Assembly (NCBI RefSeq): GCF_003112575.1 | Contig: NZ_BEWC01000012.1 | Location: forward strand, 62,001 to 126,000 | DNA length: 64,000 bases | Direction: 5' to 3' | DNA from: Streptomyces ardesiacus | Lineage (GTDB): Bacteria; Actinomycetota; Actinomycetes; Streptomycetales; Streptomycetaceae | In this document: positions 50,589 through 57,596 of the stretch, piece by piece | Layout of the letters: each line of letters begins with the position of its first letter | How positions within the stretch are numbered: the first letter of the stretch is position 1 | Position numbers and translations under genes: made by a program | The notes under the pieces: generated by a model | The model's input: only the letters and a program-made list of their open reading frames with translations | Databases searched by the model: none | Told to the model about the DNA's origin: nothing

Positions 50589-50986
50589 CGCGCGGCCGCC
50601 ACGGTCGTGCGGCGGACGCCGTCCGGGGTGAGCACGTACAGGCTGCCGTCGGGGTAGCGGACCTCGACCTCGCCGGGGAGCTGCGGCCGGCGCACCTTCC
50701 ACCCGTTCCCGTACGACTCCCGCGGGTTGTCCTCGAACCAGCCGTTGCACGTCGTGCACACCAGCAGCAGGTTGTGCGCCTGGTTGATCCATTCCTCCCG
50801 GGCGCCGCCCATGCCCCTGTTCACGCGGTGGTGGATGGTCAGGTCCTGCCGGCCGCCGCAGCGCACGCAGGCGCCGCCGTCCCGGTCGTAGACGATCCCC
50901 TTCACCACGTCGGTGGGGCCGGTCCGTCGTCGTGCCACGGCACTGGTCTCCTCGTCTGCCCCGGGCGCCGGACCGTGATGGGTCAC
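50585..50986 (-). CDS. HNH endonuclease
   Basis: A 133-residue HNH nuclease of the zinc-stabilised type: CVRCGGRQ (about 37-44), catalytic LTIHHRVNRGMGG (about 48-60), INQAHNLLLVCTTCNGWFEDNP (about 65-86). HNH proteins encoded near phage terminases often act with the motor in cutting cos-type DNA, which is the best guess here. Start GTG 50986, about 27 nt after the presumed transcription start of the motif at 51014-51051. Confidence 0.88.
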   Translation of the reverse strand: MTHHGPAPGADEETSAVARRRTGPTDVVKGIVYDRDGGACVRCGGRQDLTIHHRVNRGMGGAREEWINQAHNLLLVCTTCNGWFEDNPRESYGNGWKVRRPQLPGEVEVRYPDGSLYVLTPDGVRRTTVAAAR

Positions 50987-51013
50987 GGCCCTGGTGGGCG
51001 CGCCCCGGGGCGA

Positions 51014-51051
51014 GGCGGGGAGAGTGGACGCCGGCCGCGGCTTACGTCGCG
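51014..51051 (-). promoter_or_regulatory. Promoter-like motif of the HNH operon
   Basis: From 51051 on the minus strand: CGCGACGTAAG and CACTCT at offsets 26-31. Predicted start of transcription at 51013, leaving a 27-nt leader before the HNH GTG. Confidence 0.55.
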
Positions 51052-51060
51052 CGGTCGCCG

Positions 51061-51657
51061 TCAGCGCTGGGCGGGGCTGTCGCGCCGCAGGTGGTGAAGG
51101 ACCTGGCCGACCGGAGCCTGAAGGTACTCGGCAAGGCCCTCGGCGCGCTCCCGGCTGATGACGGCCGCGGACGTGGCATCCGGAGCGTCACCGGCGGGAA
51201 GTTCGGACAGGCCGGTGGCGAAGAACCCCATGTGCCGGTAGTTCAGGCCTCGCACGCGGCTGAGGAGCAGTTCGGCTGCGGCGCCGTCCCACGGGCCGAC
51301 GGTGTCCAGCGGCGACATGGCGCGGTACGAGAAGTGCATGCGGCTGGAGAGGACATCGGAGTTGGTCCGCGCGACGATGGGCCGGACGTCGCGGATGCGG
51401 CCTGGGGTCAACCGCACGGCAGGCTCGTCGACGGCGTGCTCCACGAAGTCCGTCACGAAGTCCCGCAGGGGCTCCAGGTCGCGGATGGTTCCGCCGTACA
51501 GCGGGGCGGCGACACCACGGAGGCGCCGGGGCCGCTCGTCGACGACGCGGGTCAGGTCCCGCATCCAGACGCTGATCCCGTTGCCGTGGGCGTGCGTGAA
51601 GACGAATGCGCCGCCCTCTGAAACGGGCGCTTCGAGGACGTGCGTAGCGGTGAGCAT
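51061..51657 (-). CDS. Hypothetical protein near the HNH gene
   Basis: A 198-residue alpha/beta protein. Start ATG 51657 with GAGGAGG about 10 bases upstream. The C-terminal half (SSRMHFSYRAMSPLDTVGPW, AAELLLSRVRGLNYRHMG) may be a compact domain. No family is recognised. A promoter-like motif about 170 bases upstream may drive it. Confidence 0.65.
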   Translation of the reverse strand: MLTATHVLEAPVSEGGAFVFTHAHGNGISVWMRDLTRVVDERPRRLRGVAAPLYGGTIRDLEPLRDFVTDFVEHAVDEPAVRLTPGRIRDVRPIVARTNSDVLSSRMHFSYRAMSPLDTVGPWDGAAAELLLSRVRGLNYRHMGFFATGLSELPAGDAPDATSAAVISRERAEGLAEYLQAPVGQVLHHLRRDSPAQR

Positions 51658-51829
51658 TGAGGGGCGGCCTCCTCATCGGCAGCGGAAGCGCGGGCGCGCG
51701 TGATCAGCCCGGCCGGAACGGGCTGCATCCCCGCCGCTGCAGGGGCCCATCAAGGGGGAGAGTCCGGCGACGTGTCTCCGTACGGCAGCGTAGCGACGCG
51801 AGCCGCAGCACCGCAGGCAGATGGGGTGA

Positions 51830-51867
51830 AGCGGGGAGAGTGGAGGGTGACCGGGTCTCACGTCGCA
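51830..51867 (-). promoter_or_regulatory. Promoter-like motif upstream of the 51061-51657 gene
   Basis: From 51867: TGCGACGTGAG and CACTCT at offsets 26-31, nearly identical around the -10 to the HNH copy (TCCACTCTCCCCGC). Predicted leader about 172 nt. Confidence 0.5.
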
Positions 51868-51937
51868 CGGCGGCAATTTCCGGCCATCTTGGCCGTTCCG
51901 CACCTCGCGGGAACGGACTGCGGCGACCTGCGACGTC

Positions 51938-52002
51938 ACCAAAAACGGTGCGAGCCCGAACCAAAAATGGGTGCGGCCCCAACACCGAAAATGCTTCTGA
52001 CC
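51938..52002. repeat. Iteron-like direct repeats
   Basis: ACCAAAAACGGTGCGAGCCC at 51938 is followed 22 bases later by ACCAAAAATGGGTGCGGCCC and, more weakly, by ACCGAAAATGC at about 51984. A run of A is unusual in this G+C-rich sequence. Operator or replication-related sites are both possible. Confidence 0.45.
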
Positions 52003-52109
52003 TGCGGTGATGGCCAGATGAGAGCGTTGCGGGGGTCCTCTGCCGCCCTCCATGCTTCTGCCCATGGCGCAGATTCCGCGCCGGACACCATCGCTGAGGG
52101 GGAGCCCCT

Positions 52110-52226
52110 GTGGAGATCATCGTTGCTGCCGTCATCACGGCGGCTGGAAGCGTCGCCGCCGCCTGGATCGGCCGGAGAGGACAGGCGAAGCGCGGCACGC
52201 GGACCGAGACCGACACAGCGACGTGA
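52110..52226 (+). CDS. 38-aa single-span membrane peptide
   Basis: GTG 52110 follows GAGGGGGAG. The peptide is one hydrophobic helix (EIIVAAVITAAGSVAAAWIG) and a basic tail (RRGQAKRG). The first 20 residues match the N-terminal anchors of the plus-strand genes at 54218 and 60325, so it may be a shortened member of that family. It is followed at once by a 16-bp hairpin. Confidence 0.6.
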   Translation: MEIIVAAVITAAGSVAAAWIGRRGQAKRGTRTETDTAT

Positions 52227-52267
52227 GGTGACGTGGGGCCCTCGAGCGCCGCGTCACCTCACGTCGC
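52218..52267. terminator. Perfect 16-bp inverted repeat between convergent genes
   Basis: GCGACGTGAGGTGACG (52218-52233) pairs with CGTCACCTCACGTCGC (52252-52267) around 18 bases. It overlaps the ends of the plus-strand peptide gene and the minus-strand methyltransferase gene. Arms share GTGAGGTGACG with the copy at 54742. Confidence 0.7.
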
Positions 52268-53726
52268 GGCGCAGCCGAAGGCGGCACAGCTCGGCGTACT
52301 CCGGCTTGGCCTCCACGCCCATGGAGTCGAAGCCCTCCAGGCGGGCGGCCTCCAGCGTGGTGCCGCTGCCGGCGAACGGGTCCAGGACGAGACCTCCGGG
52401 CGGGGTGAGCAGCCGGACCAGCCACCGCATTAGCGCGACAGGCTTCACCGTGGGGTGCACGGTGCCGTCCGGCAGGCGCGGCCGCTCGCTGGTGGGGGCC
52501 TTCGCCTGGTAGCGGAACGCCGGGTAGAACCGGGACGCGCCGCCGGAGTCCGCTCCCCTCACGGGCTTGCACACGGTCTGGCCCTTGAAGTCGCCGTAGA
52601 CGTCGCGGAACTTGTCCGAGCCGCGGCGCCGGGGGTTCGCCCCGGAGGTGAGCAGCCCCGACTGGCCGTCCAGCTCGGCGACCGGGCACCCCTCGGTGCA
52701 GCCGTCCGCGCAGCCGTCGACGATCCAGCCGTCCGCGTCGACGGCCCAGGCGTGCGACAGCAGGACGTTCGCCGGCCACCGCCCTTCCGGGTCGCCGGGC
52801 GGGGTCCGGCACGCCGCGGTGTTCATCGCGCCGGTGCCGTGGTCCAGGACGTTGGAGGCGACCGTGCCCTCGAGCGGCTTCCGCGCCAGGACGATCGGCT
52901 CATGGCCGGGCTTGAGGGCGGTGTTCCAGCCGTCCCAGCGCGCAGCGTCGGGCGTCGCCGGGGCGGTCACGTCGAACGTGTCGGACTGGAGCTGAGGGAA
53001 CACCCCGGAGCCGCCCCGCGCCCGGTGGCCCTTGCCGATGACCTCCCGCTCCTCCCACGCGTCCCCGGGCGCGTTCTTCCGCCCGTTCAGCTCGTGGACC
53101 AGGTCCTCGAGCCCGACCGGGGCCGTGAACCCCATCTCCGTCTTCAGCCGCTCCCACTGCTCCACGGTCGGCACGGAGGCGGTCTTGCGCTGTGTCGTCC
53201 AGTGCTGCGCCATGCCGTTGAAGCCGAACAGGGCGTCGATCTGCAGGTTGGTCCAGCCCGCGGCGTCCCGGAGCGCGGCGAACTCGGCGGTGAACCGGCG
53301 GCGGGCGGGGTGGTCGTCGCGGCGCCGGTCGATCAGCTTCCCGACGTCCTGGCCCTTGGGGAAGCCGGTGCCGTACAGCCAGTGCAGGGAATCGCGGATC
53401 TCGAAACCGGCGTCCTCCACGGCCACGGCCATGCGGTGGTAGGTGCGGGTCGCGCCGAACGCGGCCAGGTGCCCGCCCGGCTTGAGGACCCGCAGGCACT
53501 CCGCCCACAGCTCCACGCTGTACGCGATGCCGGAGGCGTCCCACGCCTTGCCGAGGAACCCCAGCTCGTACGGCGGATCGGTCACGACCGCGTCCACGGA
53601 CGCGTCGGGGAGGGTCCGGAGGTGGGCGAGAGCATCCGCGCAGTGCACGACCGGCTCAGGCCCGGTCAGCTCCTCCACGGGTATCAGGGCTTCCTGCCCT
53701 GCGGGGGCGAGGTTCGTGGCCGCCAC
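52254..53726 (-). CDS. DNA methyltransferase (DPPY type, beta-class order)
   Basis: A 490-residue amino-methyltransferase. Motif IV VVTDPPYELGFLGKAWD lies near residue 40; the SAM motif LDPFAGSGTTLEAARLEG is near residue 455, so the catalytic motif precedes the SAM motif. Between them lies a long insert (target recognition) with GFNGMAQHWTTQRK and a Cys group CADGCTEGC. The closing block HPTVKPVALMRWLVRLL is typical. It would methylate adenine N6 or cytosine N4 in host or element DNA; no restriction gene is adjacent, suggesting an orphan antirestriction or regulatory enzyme. GTG 53726 with GGAG upstream fits the promoter at 53793-53830; a longer frame starts at 53804. Confidence 0.9.
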   Translation of the reverse strand: MAATNLAPAGQEALIPVEELTGPEPVVHCADALAHLRTLPDASVDAVVTDPPYELGFLGKAWDASGIAYSVELWAECLRVLKPGGHLAAFGATRTYHRMAVAVEDAGFEIRDSLHWLYGTGFPKGQDVGKLIDRRRDDHPARRRFTAEFAALRDAAGWTNLQIDALFGFNGMAQHWTTQRKTASVPTVEQWERLKTEMGFTAPVGLEDLVHELNGRKNAPGDAWEEREVIGKGHRARGGSGVFPQLQSDTFDVTAPATPDAARWDGWNTALKPGHEPIVLARKPLEGTVASNVLDHGTGAMNTAACRTPPGDPEGRWPANVLLSHAWAVDADGWIVDGCADGCTEGCPVAELDGQSGLLTSGANPRRRGSDKFRDVYGDFKGQTVCKPVRGADSGGASRFYPAFRYQAKAPTSERPRLPDGTVHPTVKPVALMRWLVRLLTPPGGLVLDPFAGSGTTLEAARLEGFDSMGVEAKPEYAELCRLRLRRDVR

Positions 53727-53792
53727 GGGGTCTCCGTCCTGCCCCGCGCGTCGGGCCGGCCGGGAGCGGCGGCCGCGGGGGGACGGCGGTGC

Positions 53793-53830
53793 GGCCGGGA
53801 CCATGAGCGGTCCGCGGTGCTTACGTCGCG
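53793..53830 (-). promoter_or_regulatory. Promoter-like motif of the methyltransferase gene
   Basis: From 53830: CGCGACGTAAG, overlapping the stop codon of the upstream gene, and CATGGT at offsets 26-31. Predicted start at 53792, a 66-nt leader before GTG 53726. Confidence 0.55.
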
Positions 53831-54159
53831 TCCACCAGTTCGTGCAGCTCCACCCACGCCGCGATCCCGAGGACGTCCTCGGCGAACCCGGTGAGAGTGT
53901 CGGCCCACAGCCGGTACGGGGTGCCGTGCCGCAGGTACGACAGGACCAGGAGGTCGGTCACGGTGTCGTCGTCGAGGATCTGGAGGGTGGCGCGCCGGTC
54001 GGCGGCCGCGGCCGCGGTCAGGTGCTCGAGCTGGTCGAGGCGGGCGAGCCAGTCCGGGACGGCCGAGGTGCGGGTGCACAGCCCGCTGTCGACGATGTTC
54101 CGCGCGCGGGCGGCGAGGCCGGCGAGCCGGGTACGGGGTCGTGCAGCAGTCGTGACCAT
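53821..54159 (-). CDS. Truncated terminase-N-terminus-like protein
   Basis: A 112-residue protein whose last 30 residues (YRLWADTLTGFAEDVLG, then IAAWVELHELVDA) align with the terminase segment MYGLWHDTPSGFIEDVLG, WSRQREIVDA, and stop just where Walker A would begin. Residues about 56-80 also match the paralogue at 55397 (RRATLQILDDDTVTDLLVL versus RRAQIADMHDATLMDVLIT). It therefore consists of the terminase N-terminal region alone. ATG 54159 is 39 nt from the promoter motif start. Confidence 0.75.
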   Translation of the reverse strand: MVTTAARPRTRLAGLAARARNIVDSGLCTRTSAVPDWLARLDQLEHLTAAAAADRRATLQILDDDTVTDLLVLSYLRHGTPYRLWADTLTGFAEDVLGIAAWVELHELVDAT

Positions 54160-54197
54160 GGCCGCGGACCGTAGGAACCGCCCCGGCTTGTGTCCCG
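54160..54197 (-). promoter_or_regulatory. Promoter-like motif of the truncated terminase-like gene (leaderless type)
   Basis: From 54197: CGGGACACAAG, TACGGT at offsets 25-30, ATG at offset 39. One base shorter spacer than most copies, with the ATG distance unchanged. Confidence 0.6.
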
Positions 54198-54217
54198 CCC
54201 TGGCAGACTCCGCGGCT

Positions 54218-54739
54218 ATGGAGTCCGAAGTCGTAGCTGCGCTGATCGCCACACCCGCTGTCCTCGTCACCGCGGCTGCGGCTTGGATGGCTGGCCGCGT
54301 CCAAAGCCGTGGCGCGTACCACGGGCCTGTGGATGCTGTCCGTCGCACAGCTCAGCGAGAGGCGTACGCCGACCTCTACCGATCCGCACGGCACTTCATT
54401 GACGCCCATGAGGTAGCCGAGGAAGCCGTGTCGGTGCAGGACTCTTGGGGGACCACCGTCAGGGACATGCACAGAGCACTCGACGAGCTGGAGCACGCAG
54501 CGAACATGGTCAAACTGGAGGGCCCTGACACGCTCGCCGACATCGCAGACCGCATCTTCGAGAGCGCCCGTGGCCTCGGCGGGCAACGGGTCGGTGTGCA
54601 GACACGAACCTGGACTCTCAATCCGGACACGCCTGAGCAGATGAGACGCCGGAACGAGGCGATGATCATGTTTCGCAAAGCTGTAGACGAGCTGTTGCCC
54701 ACCGCCCGCCAATACCTGAACGGGGGACCTCCGCAGTGA
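54218..54739 (+). CDS. Membrane-anchored helical protein, plus-strand family
   Basis: A 173-residue protein with one N-terminal membrane helix (VVAALIATPAVLVTAAAAWMAG) and a cytoplasmic helical body rich in charged residues (AQREAYADLYRSARHFIDAHE). The layout and the sense of the anchor match the gene at 60325. CAGACT eight bases before the ATG fits a -10 for a leaderless mRNA. It stands alone on the plus strand within a minus-strand array and ends in its own hairpin. Function unknown. Confidence 0.72.
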   Translation: MESEVVAALIATPAVLVTAAAAWMAGRVQSRGAYHGPVDAVRRTAQREAYADLYRSARHFIDAHEVAEEAVSVQDSWGTTVRDMHRALDELEHAANMVKLEGPDTLADIADRIFESARGLGGQRVGVQTRTWTLNPDTPEQMRRRNEAMIMFRKAVDELLPTARQYLNGGPPQ

Positions 54740-54741
54740 CA

Positions 54742-54787
54742 AGGTGAGGTGACGTGGATCGGGCCAGGAACCCGCGTCACCTCACCT
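54742..54787. terminator. Perfect 13-bp inverted repeat between convergent genes
   Basis: AGGTGAGGTGACG (54742-54754) pairs with CGTCACCTCACCT (54775-54787) around 20 bases, between the plus-strand gene at 54218 and the minus-strand gene at 54793. Confidence 0.7.
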
Positions 54788-54792
54788 CCCGG

Positions 54793-55266
54793 TCAGTCCG
54801 TGCGCTGGGTGGCCAGGGCCCGCTCGAGGGCGTCGAGCATCGTCACGATGTCGTCGACCTTCACGTAGGAGATCCCGAACGTGACGGTGCCGTCCCCGTT
54901 CACGTCGAAGTGGTACTCCGCGTAGGTCTGCTCGTCGTCGTAGAAGTACTCGCCCGGCTCGGCGTCGGCGAACCCGCCGGGCCCCTCGTCGAACCAGTCG
55001 GCGCCCCAGCACTCCGTCATGGCGGCGCCGACGGCGGCCTTCGGGACCTTCTCGAACTCGATCGTGGCGCGCCCGTGGTCGTCGAGGCAGACCTTCCCGC
55101 GGCCCTCGCCGGGCGTCACCCAGTGCAGGGTGGGCCCGAAGCACTGGCAGCGCTCGGCGGGGGTGAGGGCGGGGAACGCCGCGGCGAACGCGTCCTGCGC
55201 CGTTTCCTGTTGCTCCTCCCACGTCGCGTACCAGCAGTCGAGGGCCTGCTTTACCTGTGGTTGCAC
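54793..55266 (-). CDS. Acidic hypothetical protein
   Basis: A 157-residue acidic protein. Residues about 1-45 are helical (ALDCWYATWEEQQETAQDAF); the rest is alternating strand (GKVCLDDHGRATIEFEKVP, EYHFDVNGDGTVTFGISYV) and a closing helix. Function unknown. A promoter-like motif lies 61 nt upstream of the start. Confidence 0.7.
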   Translation of the reverse strand: MQPQVKQALDCWYATWEEQQETAQDAFAAAFPALTPAERCQCFGPTLHWVTPGEGRGKVCLDDHGRATIEFEKVPKAAVGAAMTECWGADWFDEGPGGFADAEPGEYFYDDEQTYAEYHFDVNGDGTVTFGISYVKVDDIVTMLDALERALATQRTD

Positions 55267-55327
55267 ATCTCTCCCGTCTGCCCGGCCGCGGGGCCGTGGG
55301 GTGGCCGAAGGGGGCGCGGCGCGGGCG

Positions 55328-55365
55328 AGCGGGCACTTTGCAGGCGGCGTGCGCCTTACGTCCGG
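55328..55365 (-). promoter_or_regulatory. Promoter-like motif of the acidic protein gene
   Basis: From 55365: CCGGACGTAAG and CAAAGT at offsets 26-31. The most divergent -35 of the set but with TAAG and spacing kept. Confidence 0.45.
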
Positions 55366-55396
55366 TGAAACCGCAGGTCAGCCGGTGAGACGTCGA

Positions 55397-56221
55397 TCAC
55401 TCGTCGGGGACCGTGGTGACGTGGTCGCACGACTCGTACAGGCCGAACCACTCCTCCGGCTCGTCGGTCGTGCCGCCCAGGGCGATCAGGCGGGACGCGC
55501 CGCTCGGGCCTCCGGCGAGGAAGTTCATCGTGGCGCGCATGGCCGGGTCGGCGAGCCGGTCGGCGTCGGCGACGACGGCCACGTACTGGCACAGCCCGCC
55601 CATGGCGTGCGGTTCGGTGTTCCACACGGCGAACGCGTTGACGCGCTGCGGGCCGTCGTCGTCGGCCCACCAAGCGCGGCGGGCCATGTCGAGCTTGCCG
55701 GGCAGGGACGCGTTGTCGATGAACCGGGCCAGCACGCGCCACACGCTGCTCGCGGTGGACAGGTACGGGGCGAACAGAGCCGCGACCCTGCCGCCCGCGT
55801 AGGGCCGGGGGGCGGACACCAGCGCGGACCACGCGATGAGCGCCGCGGCGATGACGTGGTTGTCGGGGTGCGGGAGGCGGGCGGCGACCGGGCGGACGTC
55901 CTGGCCGGCCGCGGCGTCGAGGACAACCCGGTGCGCGTCGGTGAGGGTGAGGCCGAGGACGTCCTCGGCGAACCCGCTGGGGGTGTCGTGCCACAGCTCG
56001 TAGGCGCTGCCCCGGTGCAGGTCGAGGGTGATCAGGACGTCCATCAGCGTGGCGTCGTGCATGTCGGCGATCTGGGCGCGCCGCTCGTCGACCGGCGTGT
56101 GGAGGAGCCGGTGCGCCAGCTCGGTGGTCTCCGCCGTGACCATGGTGATGCGGTGGGGACGGTTCTGCGTCCGGGCCGTGGCGGCGAATGCGGCGCAGCG
56201 CGTGAGCGGGATGAACGTCAT
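55397..56221 (-). CDS. Terminase ATPase-domain paralogue without Walker motifs
   Basis: A 274-residue protein that aligns with residues about 75-260 of the large terminase. YELWHDTPSGFAEDVLG (74-90) is near identical to the terminase segment; TDAHRVVLDAAAGQ matches SRQREIVDAVPFK; but the Walker A stretch reads AARLPHPDNHVIAAALIAW where the terminase has GFGVGKT. Later YVAVVADADRLA replaces the Walker B LLIVVDEAG, and RLIALGGTTDEPEEWFGLYE matches MLAIGNPAMDDPRSWFETLC. The nuclease domain is absent. It cannot hydrolyse ATP by the usual mechanism and may bind the packaging machinery as a decoy or scaffold. ATG 56221 is 39 nt from the promoter motif; ATG 56143 is an alternative. Confidence 0.82.
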   Translation of the reverse strand: MTFIPLTRCAAFAATARTQNRPHRITMVTAETTELAHRLLHTPVDERRAQIADMHDATLMDVLITLDLHRGSAYELWHDTPSGFAEDVLGLTLTDAHRVVLDAAAGQDVRPVAARLPHPDNHVIAAALIAWSALVSAPRPYAGGRVAALFAPYLSTASSVWRVLARFIDNASLPGKLDMARRAWWADDDGPQRVNAFAVWNTEPHAMGGLCQYVAVVADADRLADPAMRATMNFLAGGPSGASRLIALGGTTDEPEEWFGLYESCDHVTTVPDE

Positions 56222-56259
56222 GGGCGCGGACCATAGAGCCCGCGGCCATTTGCGTCGCG
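56222..56259 (-). promoter_or_regulatory. Promoter-like motif of the terminase paralogue (leaderless type)
   Basis: From 56259: CGCGACGCAAA, TATGGT at offsets 25-30, ATG at offset 39. It begins just past the stop of the triple-HTH gene. Confidence 0.6.
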
Positions 56260-56279
56260 CCGCTGCCCGGCCGCGGGGG

Positions 56280-56828
56280 TCAGGCGCGGGCCGATGCGCG
56301 GGCCGCGTCCATGGCCTTGGCGAAGTCGTCGTCTCGGCGGCGCCGCTGGTAGATCGCCGCGGGGGTCACACCGGCCGCCGCCGCGGCGGCCACGAGCGTC
56401 GTCCCCTGCTTGCCCAACTCCTCCAGGAACCGGGCCACCCGCGCGGGGGTGAGGCGGATCTGTCCCACGTGGCCGTACGGCGCCGATGCGTCGCTGACCG
56501 CGTCGCAGGCACGGGCGAACGCCGGGTCGTCGCCACGCCACCTACCTGAGCCTCCGGTGCCCAGAATCAGCTCGGCCCGGCTCGGCGGGACGCCGAGGGC
56601 GAGCAGCCGCAAGAAGTCGGCGCGCAGCGTCCGGCCGTGCTCCTCCGGTGCGTCGGGGTCCCGGCCGGCCAGAGCGATCGTCAGGCGGGTGTCTGTCCGC
56701 GCGGTGGCCCACACCGAGGTCAGGCTGAGGCCAAGATCGGCGGCGGCCAGATCGAGGGCCTAGCCGTGCCGGAGGGCGGTGATCAGCCGGTTGGTCTGTC
56801 GGGCGGTGAGCCTGGCCGTGTCGGTCAT
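56280..56828 (-). pseudogene. Triple-HTH protein gene interrupted by an in-frame amber codon
   Basis: From ATG 56828 the frame is open for 22 codons, meets TAG at 56760-56762, and continues in the same frame for 160 codons. The sequence across the TAG (RQTNRLITALRHG, stop, ALDLAAADLGLSLTSVWATA) forms an HTH unit similar to two later ones (FLRLLALGVPPSRAELILG with RWRGDDPAFARA, and FLEELGKQGTTLVAAAAAAG with RRRRDDDFAKA). So the stop falls inside a conserved repeat. GTG 56714 could start a 144-residue shorter protein with two units. HTH repeats next to the terminase paralogue suggest a small-terminase-like partner. Read-through, mutation or sequencing error are all possible. Confidence 0.65.
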
Positions 56829-57015
56829 GTCCGCACCCTACGAGCAGCCTCGGCGGGGCCCCGGGTATTGCCCTGACCGGGGCCCCGCCGTCGACGCGGG
56901 AACCGCGGGGGAGGCTGTCTCGCGCCATTGGGGACAACGAGCCGGGGCACGCCAGGTCACCGCCGTCCGGCCCAGCGCGGCGCGCGCCGACCCTGGTGAC
57001 GCCCTCCCCATACGA

Positions 57016-57053
57016 CTGCGCCCCGGCCGGGGAGTCGTCCGGCCGGGGCGCAG
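57016..57053 (-). terminator. Perfect 15-bp hairpin
   Basis: CTGCGCCCCGGCCGG pairs with CCGGCCGGGGCGCAG around eight bases, just downstream of the stop at 57067. Confidence 0.8.
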
Positions 57054-57066
57054 CAGCACGGGAGGG

Positions 57067-57453
57067 TCAGCCTTCGCCGCCCTCGCTGGCGCCGCCCGTG
57101 GTGCTGCCGCACTCGGGGTCGAAGATGTTGCAGCCGTCGGGGGCGGACGGCGTCGGCTCGCCGGACGCGGTCGGTTCCCCGGTGGGCTCCCCTCCGCCGG
57201 TGGGCGGGCTGCTCGGCTCCGGGATGCCCGGGGTGGGCGACGACGTCGGCGACGGCTTCGGGTCCGGCTTCGACTCGTCGTCGACGAGACCGAGCACGCC
57301 GAACACGCATGTGACGATCAGGTTGAGCGAGACCAGGGCGACAATCGCGAGGTCGTAGAACCGGCGGGTGCGACAGGTGCCGTCCGAGATGAGTTCGGCG
57401 GGCTCCAGCGCGATCGGGCAGGCGTCGCAGGTCTTCGGAGCGGGGTCTGACAC
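57067..57453 (-). CDS. Membrane protein with Pro-rich extracellular tail
   Basis: A 128-residue protein: a Cys-bearing N-terminus (KTCDACPIALEP), one membrane helix (YDLAIVALVSLNLIVTCVFGVLGLV, about 34-57) and a long Pro/Ser/Thr tail ending with CNIFDPECG. GTG 57453 follows GGAAGGA. The tail would face the outside. Function unknown; surface display or exclusion is possible. Confidence 0.7.
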   Translation of the reverse strand: MSDPAPKTCDACPIALEPAELISDGTCRTRRFYDLAIVALVSLNLIVTCVFGVLGLVDDESKPDPKPSPTSSPTPGIPEPSSPPTGGGEPTGEPTASGEPTPSAPDGCNIFDPECGSTTGGASEGGEG

Positions 57454-57480
57454 GGTGAGTCCTTCCGTACGGGAATCGAG

Positions 57481-57518
57481 CCCGCGGACCGTGACCGACC
57501 CGGACGGCTTGTGTCTCG
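57481..57518 (-). promoter_or_regulatory. Promoter-like motif of the 57453 gene
   Basis: From 57518: CGAGACACAAG, CACGGT at offsets 26-31, followed by CCGCGG. Predicted leader of 27 nt with a good ribosome site. Confidence 0.58.
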
Positions 57519-57596
57519 CCCTGGCCGGGTTGAAGCCGGAGGGGTGGTCATCGCAGCCGAAGCAGACGCTTCCGCTGGCCCAGCAGCGGTGTCCGG

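Larger units (their letters stand above)
51658..52109. other. 452-bp intergenic region with repeats
   Basis: No convincing gene. It holds a minus-strand promoter-like motif (51830-51867), a long leader toward 51657, and repeats beginning ACCAAAAA at 51938 and 51960 plus a degenerate third copy at about 51984. Confidence 0.6.

Noticed and set aside
56884..56922. A possible twelfth copy of the promoter-like motif (CGAGACAGCC) upstream of the amber-interrupted gene
   Set aside because: It lacks the TAAG/CAAG block and the hexamer at offsets 26-31 does not fit YANNNT.
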